Source: Pseudomonas sp. ABC1 (lineage in GTDB: Bacteria > Pseudomonadota > Gammaproteobacteria > Pseudomonadales > Pseudomonadaceae). Taken from it: a stretch of 64,000 nucleotides of DNA. The position numbers were made by a program, and so were the translations under genes. Below, in pieces: positions 52,197 through 60,842 of this stretch; position 1 is the first letter of the stretch; the number at the start of each line of letters is the position of its first letter. The notes under the pieces are model-generated. The model was not told where the DNA came from. It worked only from the letters and a program-made list of their open reading frames with translations, and ran no database searches. The stretch covers positions 1,178,001-1,242,000 of the forward strand of contig NZ_CP058349.1 of the NCBI RefSeq assembly GCF_013395055.1, written 5' to 3'.

Positions 52197-52766
52197 ATGA
52201 AAAATACCGAACCCACCTACCTCAAGCATCACTTCCTGATCGCCATGCCGCACATGGCCGATCCCGAGTTCGCGCAGACGCTGATCTACCTGATCGAGCA
52301 CAACCCCGATGGCGCCATGGGCCTGGTCATCAACCGGCCAAACGGCCTGAGCCTGAGCGACGTGCTCGAACAACTGCGCCCCGAGCAATTGCCGCCCGTG
52401 CAATGCCTGGCGCTGCCGATCTTCTCCGGCGGCCCGGTACAGAACGACCGGGGCTTCGTGCTGCACTCGGCGGAGCGGCAGTTCCAGGCCACCCTTTCGC
52501 TGCCGGAGTGGGCCATGTCCACCTCCCAGGATGTGCTGTTCGCCATCGCCGACGGCCATGGCCCGCGCCAGCACCTGATCGCCCTAGGCTATGCCGGCTG
52601 GGATGCCGGTCAACTCGAATCGGAACTGGCGAACAACGTCTGGCTGAGTTGCCCGGCCAGTTCCGACATTCTCTTCGAGCTGCCGCCCGAGCAGCGCCTG
52701 AGTGCGGCCGCCGCCAGCCTCGGCGTCAACCTCAGCCTGCTCACCGCCCAGGCGGGCCACGCATGA
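52197..52766 (+). CDS. algH: YqgE/AlgH family protein
   Basis: 189 residues of the DUF179 family: YLKHHFLIAMPHMADPEFAQ at the start, LIEHNPDGAMGLVINRP, PIFSGGPVQNDRGFVLH, LIALGYAGWDAGQLE. Named AlgH for an effect on alginate in P. aeruginosa, but the biochemical function is not known. Overlaps ruvX (ATGA). Confidence 0.93.
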   Translation: MKNTEPTYLKHHFLIAMPHMADPEFAQTLIYLIEHNPDGAMGLVINRPNGLSLSDVLEQLRPEQLPPVQCLALPIFSGGPVQNDRGFVLHSAERQFQATLSLPEWAMSTSQDVLFAIADGHGPRQHLIALGYAGWDAGQLESELANNVWLSCPASSDILFELPPEQRLSAAAASLGVNLSLLTAQAGHA

Positions 52767-53215
52767 GCGCACCTCGTCTGCTGCTGGGCTTCGACTTCGG
52801 CAGCAAGCAGATCGGCATCGCCGTCGGCCAGGCCGTGACCGGTCAGGCCCGTGAGCTCTGCGTACTCAAGGCGCAGAACGGCACGCCGGACTGGAGCCGG
52901 GTCGAAGCCTTGATGAAGGAATGGCAGCCCGACGCGCTGGTGGTGGGCCTGCCACTGAACATGGATGGCACCCCGAGCGAGATGAGTGAACGTGCGGAGA
53001 AATTCGCACGGCGGCTGCATGGCCGCTTCAACCTGCCGGTGCACACCCACGACGAACGCCTGACCACCTACGAAGCCAAGGGTCACCGGCTGCGCCAGGG
53101 GCAGAGCGGCAACTACAGGGAGCGACCGGTCGATGCACTGGCGGCCGCTCTGCTACTCGAAGGCTGGCTGGAGGCGAACCCCTCGGCCCAGCCGACTCCC
53201 AAGGAGATTCCATGA
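52763..53215 (+). CDS. ruvX: Holliday-junction resolvase-like RuvX (YqgF)
   Basis: 150 residues with an RNase H-like fold: LLLGFDFGSKQIGIAVGQ, ALVVGLPLNMDGTPSEMS, DERLTTYEA. The acidic residues of the active site are present. Implicated in pre-16S rRNA 5' maturation and proposed as a resolvase. Start set at the ATG overlapping the algH stop. It overlaps pyrR by four bases. Confidence 0.94.
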   Translation: MSAPRLLLGFDFGSKQIGIAVGQAVTGQARELCVLKAQNGTPDWSRVEALMKEWQPDALVVGLPLNMDGTPSEMSERAEKFARRLHGRFNLPVHTHDERLTTYEAKGHRLRQGQSGNYRERPVDALAAALLLEGWLEANPSAQPTPKEIP

Positions 53216-53727
53216 CCCTGCCAGACCCGGAGCGGCTGCTCCCGGAAATGAACGCCGCCCTCGACCGCCTGCTGACCAGCCGCGGCATCGAGCAACCCCG
53301 CTTCATCGGTATCCGCACCGGCGGCGTGTGGGTCGCCCAGGCGCTGCTGGCACTGCGTGCGGAACAGCAGCCGCTGGGCATCCTCGACGTGTCCTTCTAC
53401 CGCGACGATTTCACCCAGAAGGGCCTCAACCCCCAGGTCCAGCCGTCGGCCCTGCCCTTCGAGGTGGAAGGCCAGCACCTGGTGCTGATCGATGACGTGC
53501 TGCTCACCGGCCGCACCATCCGCGCCGCCCTCAACGAACTGTTCGACTATGGCCGCCCGGCCAGTGTGATTTTCGTCTGCCTGCTCGACCTCGATGCCCG
53601 CGAACTGCCGATCCGCCCCGACGTGGTGGGCGCGACACTGTCTCTGGCACCCGAACAGCGCGTAAAATTGCTCGGCCCCGCTCCACTCGCCCTCGAGTAC
53701 CAGGCCTTCGCCACTGCCGCCAACTGA
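53212..53727 (+). CDS. pyrR: Bifunctional PyrR-type regulator / uracil phosphoribosyltransferase
   Basis: 171 residues with the PRPP-binding motif LVLIDDVLLTGRTIRAAL and FIGIRTGGVWVAQALL. In Gram-negative bacteria PyrR is linked with pyrimidine control of the downstream genes. It is followed by pyrB after ten bases. Confidence 0.93.
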   Translation: MTLPDPERLLPEMNAALDRLLTSRGIEQPRFIGIRTGGVWVAQALLALRAEQQPLGILDVSFYRDDFTQKGLNPQVQPSALPFEVEGQHLVLIDDVLLTGRTIRAALNELFDYGRPASVIFVCLLDLDARELPIRPDVVGATLSLAPEQRVKLLGPAPLALEYQAFATAAN

Positions 53728-53737
53728 GAACCACGCG

Positions 53738-54748
53738 ATGACGCCCACCGATGCCAAGCGCCCCCTGCAACTGAACGACAACGGTCAGTTGCGGCACTTC
53801 CTCTCGCTCGACGGTCTGCCCCGCGAGCTGCTCACCGAAATCCTCGACACCGCCGACTCCTTCCTCGAAGTCGGTGCGCGTGCCGTGAAGAAGGTGCCGC
53901 TGCTGCGCGGCAAGACCGTGTGCAACGTGTTCTTCGAGAACTCCACCCGCACCCGCACCACCTTCGAACTGGCGGCCAAGCGGCTGTCCGCCGATGTCAT
54001 CACCCTCAACGTGTCGACCTCTTCGACCAGCAAGGGCGAGACCCTGACCGACACCCTGCGCAACCTGGAGGCGATGGCCGCCGATATGTTCGTGGTGCGC
54101 CACGCCGACTCCGGCGCCGCCCACTTCATCGCCGAGCATGTCTGCCCCGACGTGGCGGTGATCAACGGCGGCGACGGGCGCCACGCGCACCCGACCCAGG
54201 GCATGCTCGACATGCTCACCATCCGCCGCCACAAGGGCGAGTTCGAGAACCTTTCGGTGGCCATCGTCGGCGACATCCTGCACTCGCGGGTGGCACGCTC
54301 GGACATGCTCGCCTTGCGCACCCTGGGCTGCCGCGACATCCGCGTGATCGCCCCGCGCACCTTGCTGCCGGTCGGCCTGGAGCAGTATGGCGTCAAGGTC
54401 TTCAACGACATGGACGAAGGCCTGCGCGGCGTCGACGTGGTGATCATGCTGCGCCTGCAACGCGAGCGCATGCAGAGCGGCCTGCTGCCCAGCGAAGGCG
54501 AGTTCTACCGCCTCTACGGCCTGACCACCCAGCGTATGAAGCTGGCCAGCCCGGATGCAATCGTCATGCACCCCGGCCCGATCAACCGTGGCGTGGAGAT
54601 CGAATCGGCGGTGGCCGACGGCCCGCACTCGGTGATCCTCAACCAGGTCACCTACGGCATCGCCATCCGCATGGCGGTGCTGTCGATGAGCATGAGCGGC
54701 CAGGTCGCGCAACGCCAACTGGAAATCGAAGCCGGGGAGCAGAACTGA
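53738..54748 (+). CDS. pyrB: Aspartate carbamoyltransferase catalytic chain
   Basis: 336 residues. Carbamoyl-phosphate site FFENSTRTRTTFELAAKRL, then GDGRHAHPTQGMLDMLTI, VGDILHSRVARSD, MLRLQRERM and the aspartate site MHPGPINRGVEI. It makes carbamoyl aspartate in pyrimidine synthesis. In pseudomonads it assembles as a dodecamer with the inactive PyrC' chain encoded next (overlap of one base, TGATG). Confidence 0.97.
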   Translation: MTPTDAKRPLQLNDNGQLRHFLSLDGLPRELLTEILDTADSFLEVGARAVKKVPLLRGKTVCNVFFENSTRTRTTFELAAKRLSADVITLNVSTSSTSKGETLTDTLRNLEAMAADMFVVRHADSGAAHFIAEHVCPDVAVINGGDGRHAHPTQGMLDMLTIRRHKGEFENLSVAIVGDILHSRVARSDMLALRTLGCRDIRVIAPRTLLPVGLEQYGVKVFNDMDEGLRGVDVVIMLRLQRERMQSGLLPSEGEFYRLYGLTTQRMKLASPDAIVMHPGPINRGVEIESAVADGPHSVILNQVTYGIAIRMAVLSMSMSGQVAQRQLEIEAGEQN

Positions 54749-56019
54749 TGTCCATTGAAATTCTCGGTGCTCGCCTGATCGACCCGGCCAGCGGCCGCGA
54801 CGAAGTCACCGACCTGTACCTGCAAGGCGGCACGGTCGCCGCCATTGGCGCCGCCCCTGCCGGCTTCAAGGCCGAGCAGAGCATCGATGCCCGTGGTCTG
54901 GTCGCCGCCCCCGGCCTGGTCGATCTGTCGGTCGCCCTGCGCGAGCCCGGCTACAGCCGCAAGGGCAGCATCGCCAGCGAAACCCTCGCAGCCATCGCCG
55001 GCGGCGTCACCAGCCTGTGCTGCACTCCGCAGACACGCCCGGTGCTGGACACCACCGCCGTCACCGAAATGATCCTCGACCGTGCCCGTGAATCCGCTCA
55101 TGCCAAGGTCTTTCCCATCGGCGCCCTGTCGCGCAACCTCGCCGGCGAACAACTCGCCGAACTGGTAGCCCTGCGCGACGCCGGTTGTGTCGCTTTCGGC
55201 AACGGCCTGGAGCAGTTCAGCAGCAACCGCACCCTGCGCCGCGCCCTGGAATACGCCGCCACTTTCGACCTGACCGTGGTATTGCACTCCCAGGACCGCG
55301 ACCTGGCCGAAGGCGGCCTCGCCCACGAAGGCCCGACCGCCAGCCTGCTCGGCCTGGCCGGTATCCCGGAAAGCGCCGAGACGGTCGCCCTGGCGCGCAA
55401 CCTGCTGCTGGTGGAACAGGCCGGCGTGCGTGCGCACTTCACCCAGTTGAGCACGGCCCGTGGCGCACAGATGATCGCCGAAGCCCAGGCACGCGGCCTG
55501 CCGGTAACCGCCGACGTGGCGCTGTACCAGTTGATCCTCACCGACGAGGCACTGAGTGGTTTCTCCAGCCTCTATCATGTGCAACCGCCACTGCGCGGCG
55601 CAGCGGACCGCGAAGGCTTGCGCGAAGCGGTCAAGAGCGGCGTGATCTCCAGCATCGCCAGCCACCACCAGCCCCACGAAGTCGACGCCAAGCAGGCGCC
55701 TTTCGGCGAGACCGAACCCGGCATCAGCAGCGTCGAATTGCAACTGCCCCTGGCGCTGAGCCTGGTACAGGATGGCCTGCTCGACCTGCCGACCCTGCTG
55801 GCACGCCTGAGCAGCGGCCCGGCCCAGGCGCTGAAACTGCCGGCTGGCACCCTGGCGGCAGGTCAACCTGCAGATATCGTTCTGTTCGACCCGCAGGGCA
55901 GCACCCTGGCCGGCGAGGTCTGGTACTCCAAAGGCCAGAACTGCCCCTTCATCGGCCACTGCCTGCCCGGTGCCGTGCGCTACACGCTGGTGGACGGACA
56001 CATCCGCTTCCAGCGCTGA
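54748..56019 (+). CDS. pyrC': Inactive dihydroorotase homologue PyrC' (ATCase-associated)
   Basis: 423 residues with the dihydroorotase fold. The zinc-binding motif that should read DxHxHxRxPG is instead GLVDLSVALREPG, so both metal histidines are gone, as known for the structural PyrC' (PyrX) chain of the pseudomonad ATCase complex. Later regions SSIASHHQPHEVDAKQAPFGETEPG are retained. It needs a separate true dihydroorotase elsewhere. A terminator-like hairpin follows. Confidence 0.92.
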   Translation: MSIEILGARLIDPASGRDEVTDLYLQGGTVAAIGAAPAGFKAEQSIDARGLVAAPGLVDLSVALREPGYSRKGSIASETLAAIAGGVTSLCCTPQTRPVLDTTAVTEMILDRARESAHAKVFPIGALSRNLAGEQLAELVALRDAGCVAFGNGLEQFSSNRTLRRALEYAATFDLTVVLHSQDRDLAEGGLAHEGPTASLLGLAGIPESAETVALARNLLLVEQAGVRAHFTQLSTARGAQMIAEAQARGLPVTADVALYQLILTDEALSGFSSLYHVQPPLRGAADREGLREAVKSGVISSIASHHQPHEVDAKQAPFGETEPGISSVELQLPLALSLVQDGLLDLPTLLARLSSGPAQALKLPAGTLAAGQPADIVLFDPQGSTLAGEVWYSKGQNCPFIGHCLPGAVRYTLVDGHIRFQR

Positions 56020-56028
56020 TCCACCACA

Positions 56029-56051
56029 CGGCGCCATCCATTGGCGCCGTA
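56029..56051 (+). terminator. Hairpin after pyrC'
   Basis: ACGGCGCCA-TCCAT-TGGCGCCGT, nine base pairs, ten bases after the stop; no strong T-tract. Confidence 0.6.
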
Positions 56052-56057
56052 ACCTCC

Positions 56058-56079
56058 GCAGGGTGCGCCATGCGCACCT
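56058..56079. repeat. Single GTAGGGTGCGC-family repeat
   Basis: GCAGGGTGCGCCATGCGCACCT right after the hairpin; same family as at 728. The next 170 bases hold nothing recognisable until the hicA promoter. Confidence 0.6.
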
Positions 56080-56247
56080 GAAGAGCGCAATGCCCGCGAA
56101 AACCACAACGCCCCCACCTCAGCCCCCAAACCGCCCCACCACAGCGCCAACAGTGAAGCGCTTCACACTTCTCGCACACCGCCCGCCTGGCGCCTTGCCC
56201 AGCCCATTCCCTGCACCGAAGCTTCGGGTTCTGTCGATGCAATGGCA

Positions 56248-56284
56248 TTGACACACACCACAACAAGCAACTAGATTTAGTTGC
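56248..56284 (+). promoter_or_regulatory. hicAB promoter with palindromic operator
   Basis: TTGACA (56248-56253) and TAGATT (56272-56277) form a sigma70 promoter with 18-base spacing. The -10 is embedded in a perfect inverted repeat GCAACTA-GATT-TAGTTGC (56267-56284), the expected place for autorepression by the antitoxin complex. Confidence 0.75.
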
Positions 56285-56297
56285 AATGGAGAGCGAA

Positions 56298-56549
56298 ATG
56301 TCCAGGCATGGAAAGCTGTTGGTCAGGCTACTCAACCGGAGAGTCGTGCTGACCTGGCCGGAACTGGAAACCCTGCTGCAAGGTTTCGGCTATCTGCAAC
56401 TGCCAGGGCGTGGGAGCCGGGTGAAATTCGACAACGGAGACCCTGCAGCCATGATCAGCCTGCACAGGCCTCATCCAGGGAATGACGTGAAGACTTATGC
56501 CAGACGCCACGTCATCGAACATCTACGAGCGGGAGGATTGATTCCATGA
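56298..56549 (+). CDS. hicA: HicA-family toxin
   Basis: 83 residues (MSRHGKLLVRLLNRR...), start chosen because GGAG lies seven bases upstream; an ATG at 56286 is the alternative. The fold signature GRGSRVKFDNGDPAAMISLHRPHPG followed by YARRHVIEHL is that of the HicA variant clade with an RPHP motif. The usual GSHH histidine is replaced by GSRV, as in that clade. HicA proteins are mRNA interferases. Its stop overlaps the hicB start (ATGA). Confidence 0.82.
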   Translation: MSRHGKLLVRLLNRRVVLTWPELETLLQGFGYLQLPGRGSRVKFDNGDPAAMISLHRPHPGNDVKTYARRHVIEHLRAGGLIP

Positions 56550-56884
56550 GCCTACTGACACACCGGGGATACCACGGCTCCATCGAAGCCAGCCCCGAAG
56601 ACGACTGCCTCTACGGCAAACTGCTGTTCATCCGCGCCACGGTCAGCTACGAAGGCAAGACCGTGGCGGAACTGGCCGCCGCCTTCCGCGAGGCGGTTGA
56701 CGACTATCTCGATACCTGCGCGGAACAGGGCAAGGCGCCGGAAGTGCCTTGCAAGGGCTCGTTCAATGTACGGGTCGGCCACGATCTGCACATGGCCGCC
56801 AGCCTGGAGGCCGTCCGGCAGAAGATCACCCTGAACGACCTGACCCGGCGCGCACTGAGCGAGTACCTGTCACAACACCCCTGA
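56546..56884 (+). CDS. hicB: HicB-family antitoxin
   Basis: 112 residues. N-terminal degenerate RNase H-like part (YHGSIEASPEDDCLYGKLLFIRATVSYEGKTVAELAAAFREAVDDYLD) and a C-terminal ribbon-helix-helix DNA-binding part (FNVRVGHDLHMAASLEAVRQKITLNDLTRRALSEYL). Neutralises HicA and likely binds the palindrome upstream. Convergent with hemE, six bases between stops. Confidence 0.88.
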   Translation: MSLLTHRGYHGSIEASPEDDCLYGKLLFIRATVSYEGKTVAELAAAFREAVDDYLDTCAEQGKAPEVPCKGSFNVRVGHDLHMAASLEAVRQKITLNDLTRRALSEYLSQHP

Positions 56885-56890
56885 AACGAA

Positions 56891-57955
56891 TCAGGCGTGG
56901 TACTGCGCCGACAGTTCGTGCACGGCCTCGATGAAGGCGCCAGCATGGGCCGGATCGACCTCAGGGGTAATGCCATGCCCCAGGTTGAACACATGCCCGT
57001 TGCCATGGCCGTAGCTGGCCAGGATGCGCCCGACTTCGGCGCGAATCGCCTCAGGCTTGGCGAACAGCACACTCGGGTCCATGTTGCCTTGCAGCGCCAC
57101 TTTGTCACCGACACGGGCACGGGCATTGCCGATATCGCAGGTCCAATCCAGGCCCAACGCTTCGGCACCACTGTCGGCCATGCTTTCCAGCCACAGCCCA
57201 CCACCCTTGGTGAACAGGATGACCGGCACACGGCGGCCGTCATGCTCGCGGATCAGGCCATCAACGATCTTGCGCATATAGGCCAGGGAGAACTCCTGAT
57301 AGGCCGAGGCCGACAGGCTGCCGCCCCAGGAGTCGAATATCTGCACCGCCTGCGCACCGGCACGAATCTGCCCGTTCAGGTAGGCCGTGACCGACTGTGC
57401 CAGTTTGTCCAGCAGGGCATGCATGGCCTGCGGGTTCTCGTAGAGCATCGCCTTGGACTTGCGGAAGTCCTTCGACGAACCGCCCTCGACCATATAAGTG
57501 GCCAGCGTCCACGGGCTGCCAGAGAAGCCGATCAGCGGCACACGGCCATTCAGTTCGCGGCGGATGGTGCGCACGGCATCCATCACATAACCCAGGTCCT
57601 TCTCCGGATCGGGAATCGGCAGCGCATCGATGTCGGCGATGCTGCTGACGGTCTTGCGAAAACGCGGGCCTTCACCCGTTTCGAAGAACAACCCCAGGCC
57701 CATGGCATCCGGCACGGTGAGGATGTCGGAGAACAGGATCGCGGCATCCAGCGGATAGCGGTCCAGCGGCTGCAAGGTGACTTCGCAGGCCAGTTCCGGG
57801 TTCATGCACAGGGCCATGAAATCACCGGCACGGGCACGGCTGGCGCGGTACTCCGGCAGGTAGCGACCGGCCTGGCGCATCATCCAGACAGGCGTGACAT
57901 CCACGGGTTGCTTGAGCAGGGCACGAAGGAAACGGTCATTCTTGAGAGCAGGCAT
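56891..57955 (-). CDS. hemE: Uroporphyrinogen decarboxylase
   Basis: 354 residues; converts uroporphyrinogen III to coproporphyrinogen III in haem synthesis. N-terminal FLRALLKQPVDVTPVWMMRQAGRYLPEYRA is the family signature, followed by AILFSDILTVPDAMGLGL with the catalytic aspartate and GFSGSPWTLATYMVEGG. Start at the ATG beginning MPALKNDRFL; the open frame upstream is not coding. A strong terminator structure lies 48 bases before this start. Confidence 0.96.
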   Translation of the reverse strand: MPALKNDRFLRALLKQPVDVTPVWMMRQAGRYLPEYRASRARAGDFMALCMNPELACEVTLQPLDRYPLDAAILFSDILTVPDAMGLGLFFETGEGPRFRKTVSSIADIDALPIPDPEKDLGYVMDAVRTIRRELNGRVPLIGFSGSPWTLATYMVEGGSSKDFRKSKAMLYENPQAMHALLDKLAQSVTAYLNGQIRAGAQAVQIFDSWGGSLSASAYQEFSLAYMRKIVDGLIREHDGRRVPVILFTKGGGLWLESMADSGAEALGLDWTCDIGNARARVGDKVALQGNMDPSVLFAKPEAIRAEVGRILASYGHGNGHVFNLGHGITPEVDPAHAGAFIEAVHELSAQYHA

Positions 57956-58002
57956 GGCAGCATCCACTGAAAAAGTGGCGGCATTGTCGCAAAGCCCCAA
58001 CC

Positions 58003-58030
58003 AAAAGGCACGGCAGATGCCGTGCCTTTT
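58003..58030. terminator. Perfect bidirectional terminator upstream of hemE
   Basis: AAAAGGCACGGCA-GA-TGCCGTGCCTTTT is perfectly symmetrical and has a T-tract on both strands. It lies between the divergent hemE and trhA-like genes, where no upstream gene needs it. Confidence 0.85.
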
Positions 58031-58169
58031 GACCCAGGTCAGCCCCGCCATGCTCTCGGCGAATCCACCCAGATGCGTGGGCAGGCCCGCAAAATCCACA
58101 AGGCGGTGGTTCTACCCGTCACAGGAGCATGTCATGCTCAGCGCCCTGTTCCCATGAACGAGGCGCCGG

Positions 58170-58787
58170 ATGTATTACGGGGAAAGATTCAACGCCTGGA
58201 GCCACCTGGTCGGTGGCGTGCTCGCACTCATTGGCGCGGTCTGGCTGATCGTGCTGACCGGCCTCGAAGGCGAGCCACGGAAGATCATCAGCGTCAGCAT
58301 CTACGGCTTCTGCCTGGTCTTGCTGTACAGCATCTCGACCATCTACCACAGCGTCCGGGGCCGGGCCAAAGTGGTCATGCGCAAACTCGACCACCTGTCC
58401 ATCTACCTGATGATCGCTGGCAGCTACACCCCCTTCTGCCTGGTGACCTTGCAGGGCGCCTGGGGCTGGGGACTGTTCGGGACCATCTGGACGCTGGCCG
58501 CCATCGGCATGCTGCAGGAAATAAAACCTCGCTCCGAGGCACGCATTCTCTCGATCGTGATCTATGCGGTGATGGGCTGGATCGTGCTGGTGGCCATCAG
58601 GCCGCTGCTGCAGAACCTGGGCGGGACCGGTTTCGCCTGGCTGGCCGCCGGCGGCGTGATGTACACCGTCGGCATCCTGTTCTTCGCCTACGACAGCCGC
58701 TTCCGCCACTGGCATGGCATCTGGCACCTGTTCGTCATCGCCGGCAGCCTGCTGCACTTCGTGGCGATCCTGCTCTATGTAGCCTGA
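58170..58787 (+). CDS. TrhA / hemolysin III family membrane protein
   Basis: 205 residues with seven hydrophobic helices of the PAQR/hemolysin III family: ERFNAWSHLVGGVLALIGA, ISTIYHSVRGRAKVVMRKLDHLSIYLMIAGSYTPF and the closing RHWHGIWHLFVIAGSLLHF. The conserved histidines and serine of a putative metal site are visible. Members are associated with membrane energetics or lipid homeostasis (TrhA/YqfA); cytolysin activity is doubtful. Confidence 0.88.
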   Translation: MYYGERFNAWSHLVGGVLALIGAVWLIVLTGLEGEPRKIISVSIYGFCLVLLYSISTIYHSVRGRAKVVMRKLDHLSIYLMIAGSYTPFCLVTLQGAWGWGLFGTIWTLAAIGMLQEIKPRSEARILSIVIYAVMGWIVLVAIRPLLQNLGGTGFAWLAAGGVMYTVGILFFAYDSRFRHWHGIWHLFVIAGSLLHFVAILLYVA

Positions 58788-58800
58788 GCCGGGGCTGATC

Positions 58801-58835
58801 TACCGCCGTAGCCTCTGAGAAGTACTGCGGCGGTA
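58801..58835. terminator. Hairpin between convergent trhA-like and chemoreceptor genes
   Basis: TACCGCCGTAG pairs with CTGCGGCGGTA (one G-T pair) around 13 bases. No T-tract on either side, so it is a weak terminator candidate. Confidence 0.45.
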
Positions 58836-58840
58836 AGGCA

Positions 58841-60763
58841 TCACACCTTGAAGTGGCTGACCATCAGTTGCAACTCGTTGCCCAGTCGCGCCAGCTCGAC
58901 ACTGGAAGCCGCGGTTTCCTCGTTGGCGGCCGCCGTCTGCTCGGACACATCGCGCACGTTGATCACACTGCGACTGATCTCCTCGGCCACCGAACTCTGC
59001 TCCTCGGCGGCCGTGGCGATCTGCTGGTTCATCGACTGAATGTTCGACACCGTACGGGTGATGCTGCCCAGCGAGGCGCCGGCCTTGCGGGCCAGGGTCA
59101 CGCTGCTGTCGGTCAGGTCGCGGCTGCTGTTCATGATCGTGGCGACCTGCTGGGTGCCCTGTTGCAGACCGGCGATCAAGGCCTCGATCTCCTCGGTGGA
59201 CTTCTGGGTACGCTGCGCCAGCCCGCGCACCTCGTCGGCCACCACCGCGAAACCACGCCCGGCCTCGCCGGCCCGAGCGGCCTCGATGGCGGCATTGAGC
59301 GCCAGCAGGTTGGTCTGTTCGGCCACGGTCTTGATCACGTCCATCACGCTGCCGATCTTCTGGCTTTCCCCTTGCAGCGCAGCCATTGCATCGGCAGAGC
59401 GCTCCACCTCCTGGGCCAGGCGCTCGATCTGCCCGACCGCCTCGGACACCACACGATCACCCGCTGCGGCTTCCTCATCCGCCTGGGAGGCAGCCAAAGA
59501 GGCCTGCTCGGCATTGCGCGCCACTTCGTGCACGGTGGCGGACATTTCGTGCATGGCCGTCGCCACCTGGTCGGTTTCGTCCTTCTGCGCATTCGCACCG
59601 GCACTGGTCTGCTCGGTCACGGCGGAGAGCTCCTCGGCGGCACTGGCAATCTGGATCACACTGCCACGGATACCACCGATCAATTCATGCAGCGTCGCGC
59701 GCATACGCTGCACACCTTGTTGCAGGACACCCAGTTCATCACGGCGCTGGACATGCACTTCATGGCTGAGGTCGCCCGAGGCCACACGCTCGACCTCTTG
59801 CAGAGTCTCGTCCAGGGGACGGGTAATCTGGCGCGTGATGTACCAGGCGGCGATCACACCAAAGGCCAGCGCCAGCAGGGCCGTGATCAGTTGCAGGCTG
59901 TGGGCGCGAGCAGTGTCGGCGTCACGGGCATCCAGCTGGAGCTGATAAAGCGCCTCGCTGTTCCTGACGATGCCATAGCCCTGCTCGGTCATTTCCGCGC
60001 GGGTCTGCACGATCTCGTTGCTGGCGTCCTTGAAGGCCTGCACCGCCTTGGTATAGCCCGCGAAAGCGCTCTCGATACCGGCCAGGCGATCGCTGTGCTC
60101 GGTATTCAGCAGCGCTTTGAGACGCTCGAAACGGCGCGTGGCGCTCTCGACCTGGCTGGCCACGCGCTGTTCCGTTTCCGCGTTCACATTGCCGGTGTAG
60201 ACCTGCACCTGATAACGGACACCCAACAAGGCCTCCGTCACTTCGCCAACGCGCTGCAACTGCTCGAAACGCTGGCTCTCGGACTCCGGCAGCGCCAGCG
60301 TAGCTGTGTTGAGCTGAGCCAGGATATCCAGCGCCTTCGTGGCGTGGTCGGCCATCGCGGCACGCGCCTGGCGGGCATTGGCAAAGCTTTCGCGCATGCG
60401 ATTGAACGACGCCTGGTACTGGCCGATCAGTTCACTCTGGTTCTGCAACAGCCGAATGTTTTCCGGGCTCTGGAAGACACCCTGCACTGCCAGTTGCTGA
60501 CGGGTATAGGTGTCGAGCGCCGCCTGGGTCGTAGCGGCCACCTTCTCATCGCCATCGGCCAGCATGTATTGCAGGCGAGTGATGCGCAGTCCGGTCAACG
60601 CATTGTTCAACTGGGTGATGTCGCTCATCCGGTCGCTACGCTGGGTCAGGCTGTTCAGGCCGCTCCACCCAACCAGAGCCAGCACCCCCGTCAACACCAG
60701 CACCACACCGAAGCCCAACCCGAGCTTGCGGGTCACACTGACATTTTCCAACCAAGAATTCAT
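58841..60763 (-). CDS. Methyl-accepting chemotaxis protein
   Basis: 640 residues: transmembrane helix near 12-30, a long helical periplasmic domain (residues about 35-290, reminiscent of a helical-bimodular sensor by its size), a second transmembrane helix (LQLITALLALAFGVIAAWYI), HAMP, and a signalling domain with the highly conserved hairpin tip TNLLALNAAIEAARAGEAGRGFAVVADEVRGLAQR. No C-terminal CheR-docking pentapeptide. Start after GGAGA at MNSWLENVSV. A FliA-type promoter precedes it. Ligand unknown. Confidence 0.93.
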   Translation of the reverse strand: MNSWLENVSVTRKLGLGFGVVLVLTGVLALVGWSGLNSLTQRSDRMSDITQLNNALTGLRITRLQYMLADGDEKVAATTQAALDTYTRQQLAVQGVFQSPENIRLLQNQSELIGQYQASFNRMRESFANARQARAAMADHATKALDILAQLNTATLALPESESQRFEQLQRVGEVTEALLGVRYQVQVYTGNVNAETEQRVASQVESATRRFERLKALLNTEHSDRLAGIESAFAGYTKAVQAFKDASNEIVQTRAEMTEQGYGIVRNSEALYQLQLDARDADTARAHSLQLITALLALAFGVIAAWYITRQITRPLDETLQEVERVASGDLSHEVHVQRRDELGVLQQGVQRMRATLHELIGGIRGSVIQIASAAEELSAVTEQTSAGANAQKDETDQVATAMHEMSATVHEVARNAEQASLAASQADEEAAAGDRVVSEAVGQIERLAQEVERSADAMAALQGESQKIGSVMDVIKTVAEQTNLLALNAAIEAARAGEAGRGFAVVADEVRGLAQRTQKSTEEIEALIAGLQQGTQQVATIMNSSRDLTDSSVTLARKAGASLGSITRTVSNIQSMNQQIATAAEEQSSVAEEISRSVINVRDVSEQTAAANEETAASSVELARLGNELQLMVSHFKV

Positions 60764-60842
60764 GCCTATCTCCAACAAAAAACACACAGTGAACTGCTGG
60801 AAAATTCTTTTTGTTCAACACCAGCAACGCGAAGCAGGCCAA

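Noticed and set aside
53920..54747. A long frame running through pyrB and continuous with pyrC'
   Set aside because: The upstream part is out of frame with pyrB and lacks a start signal. pyrC' starts cleanly at the TGATG overlap at 54748.
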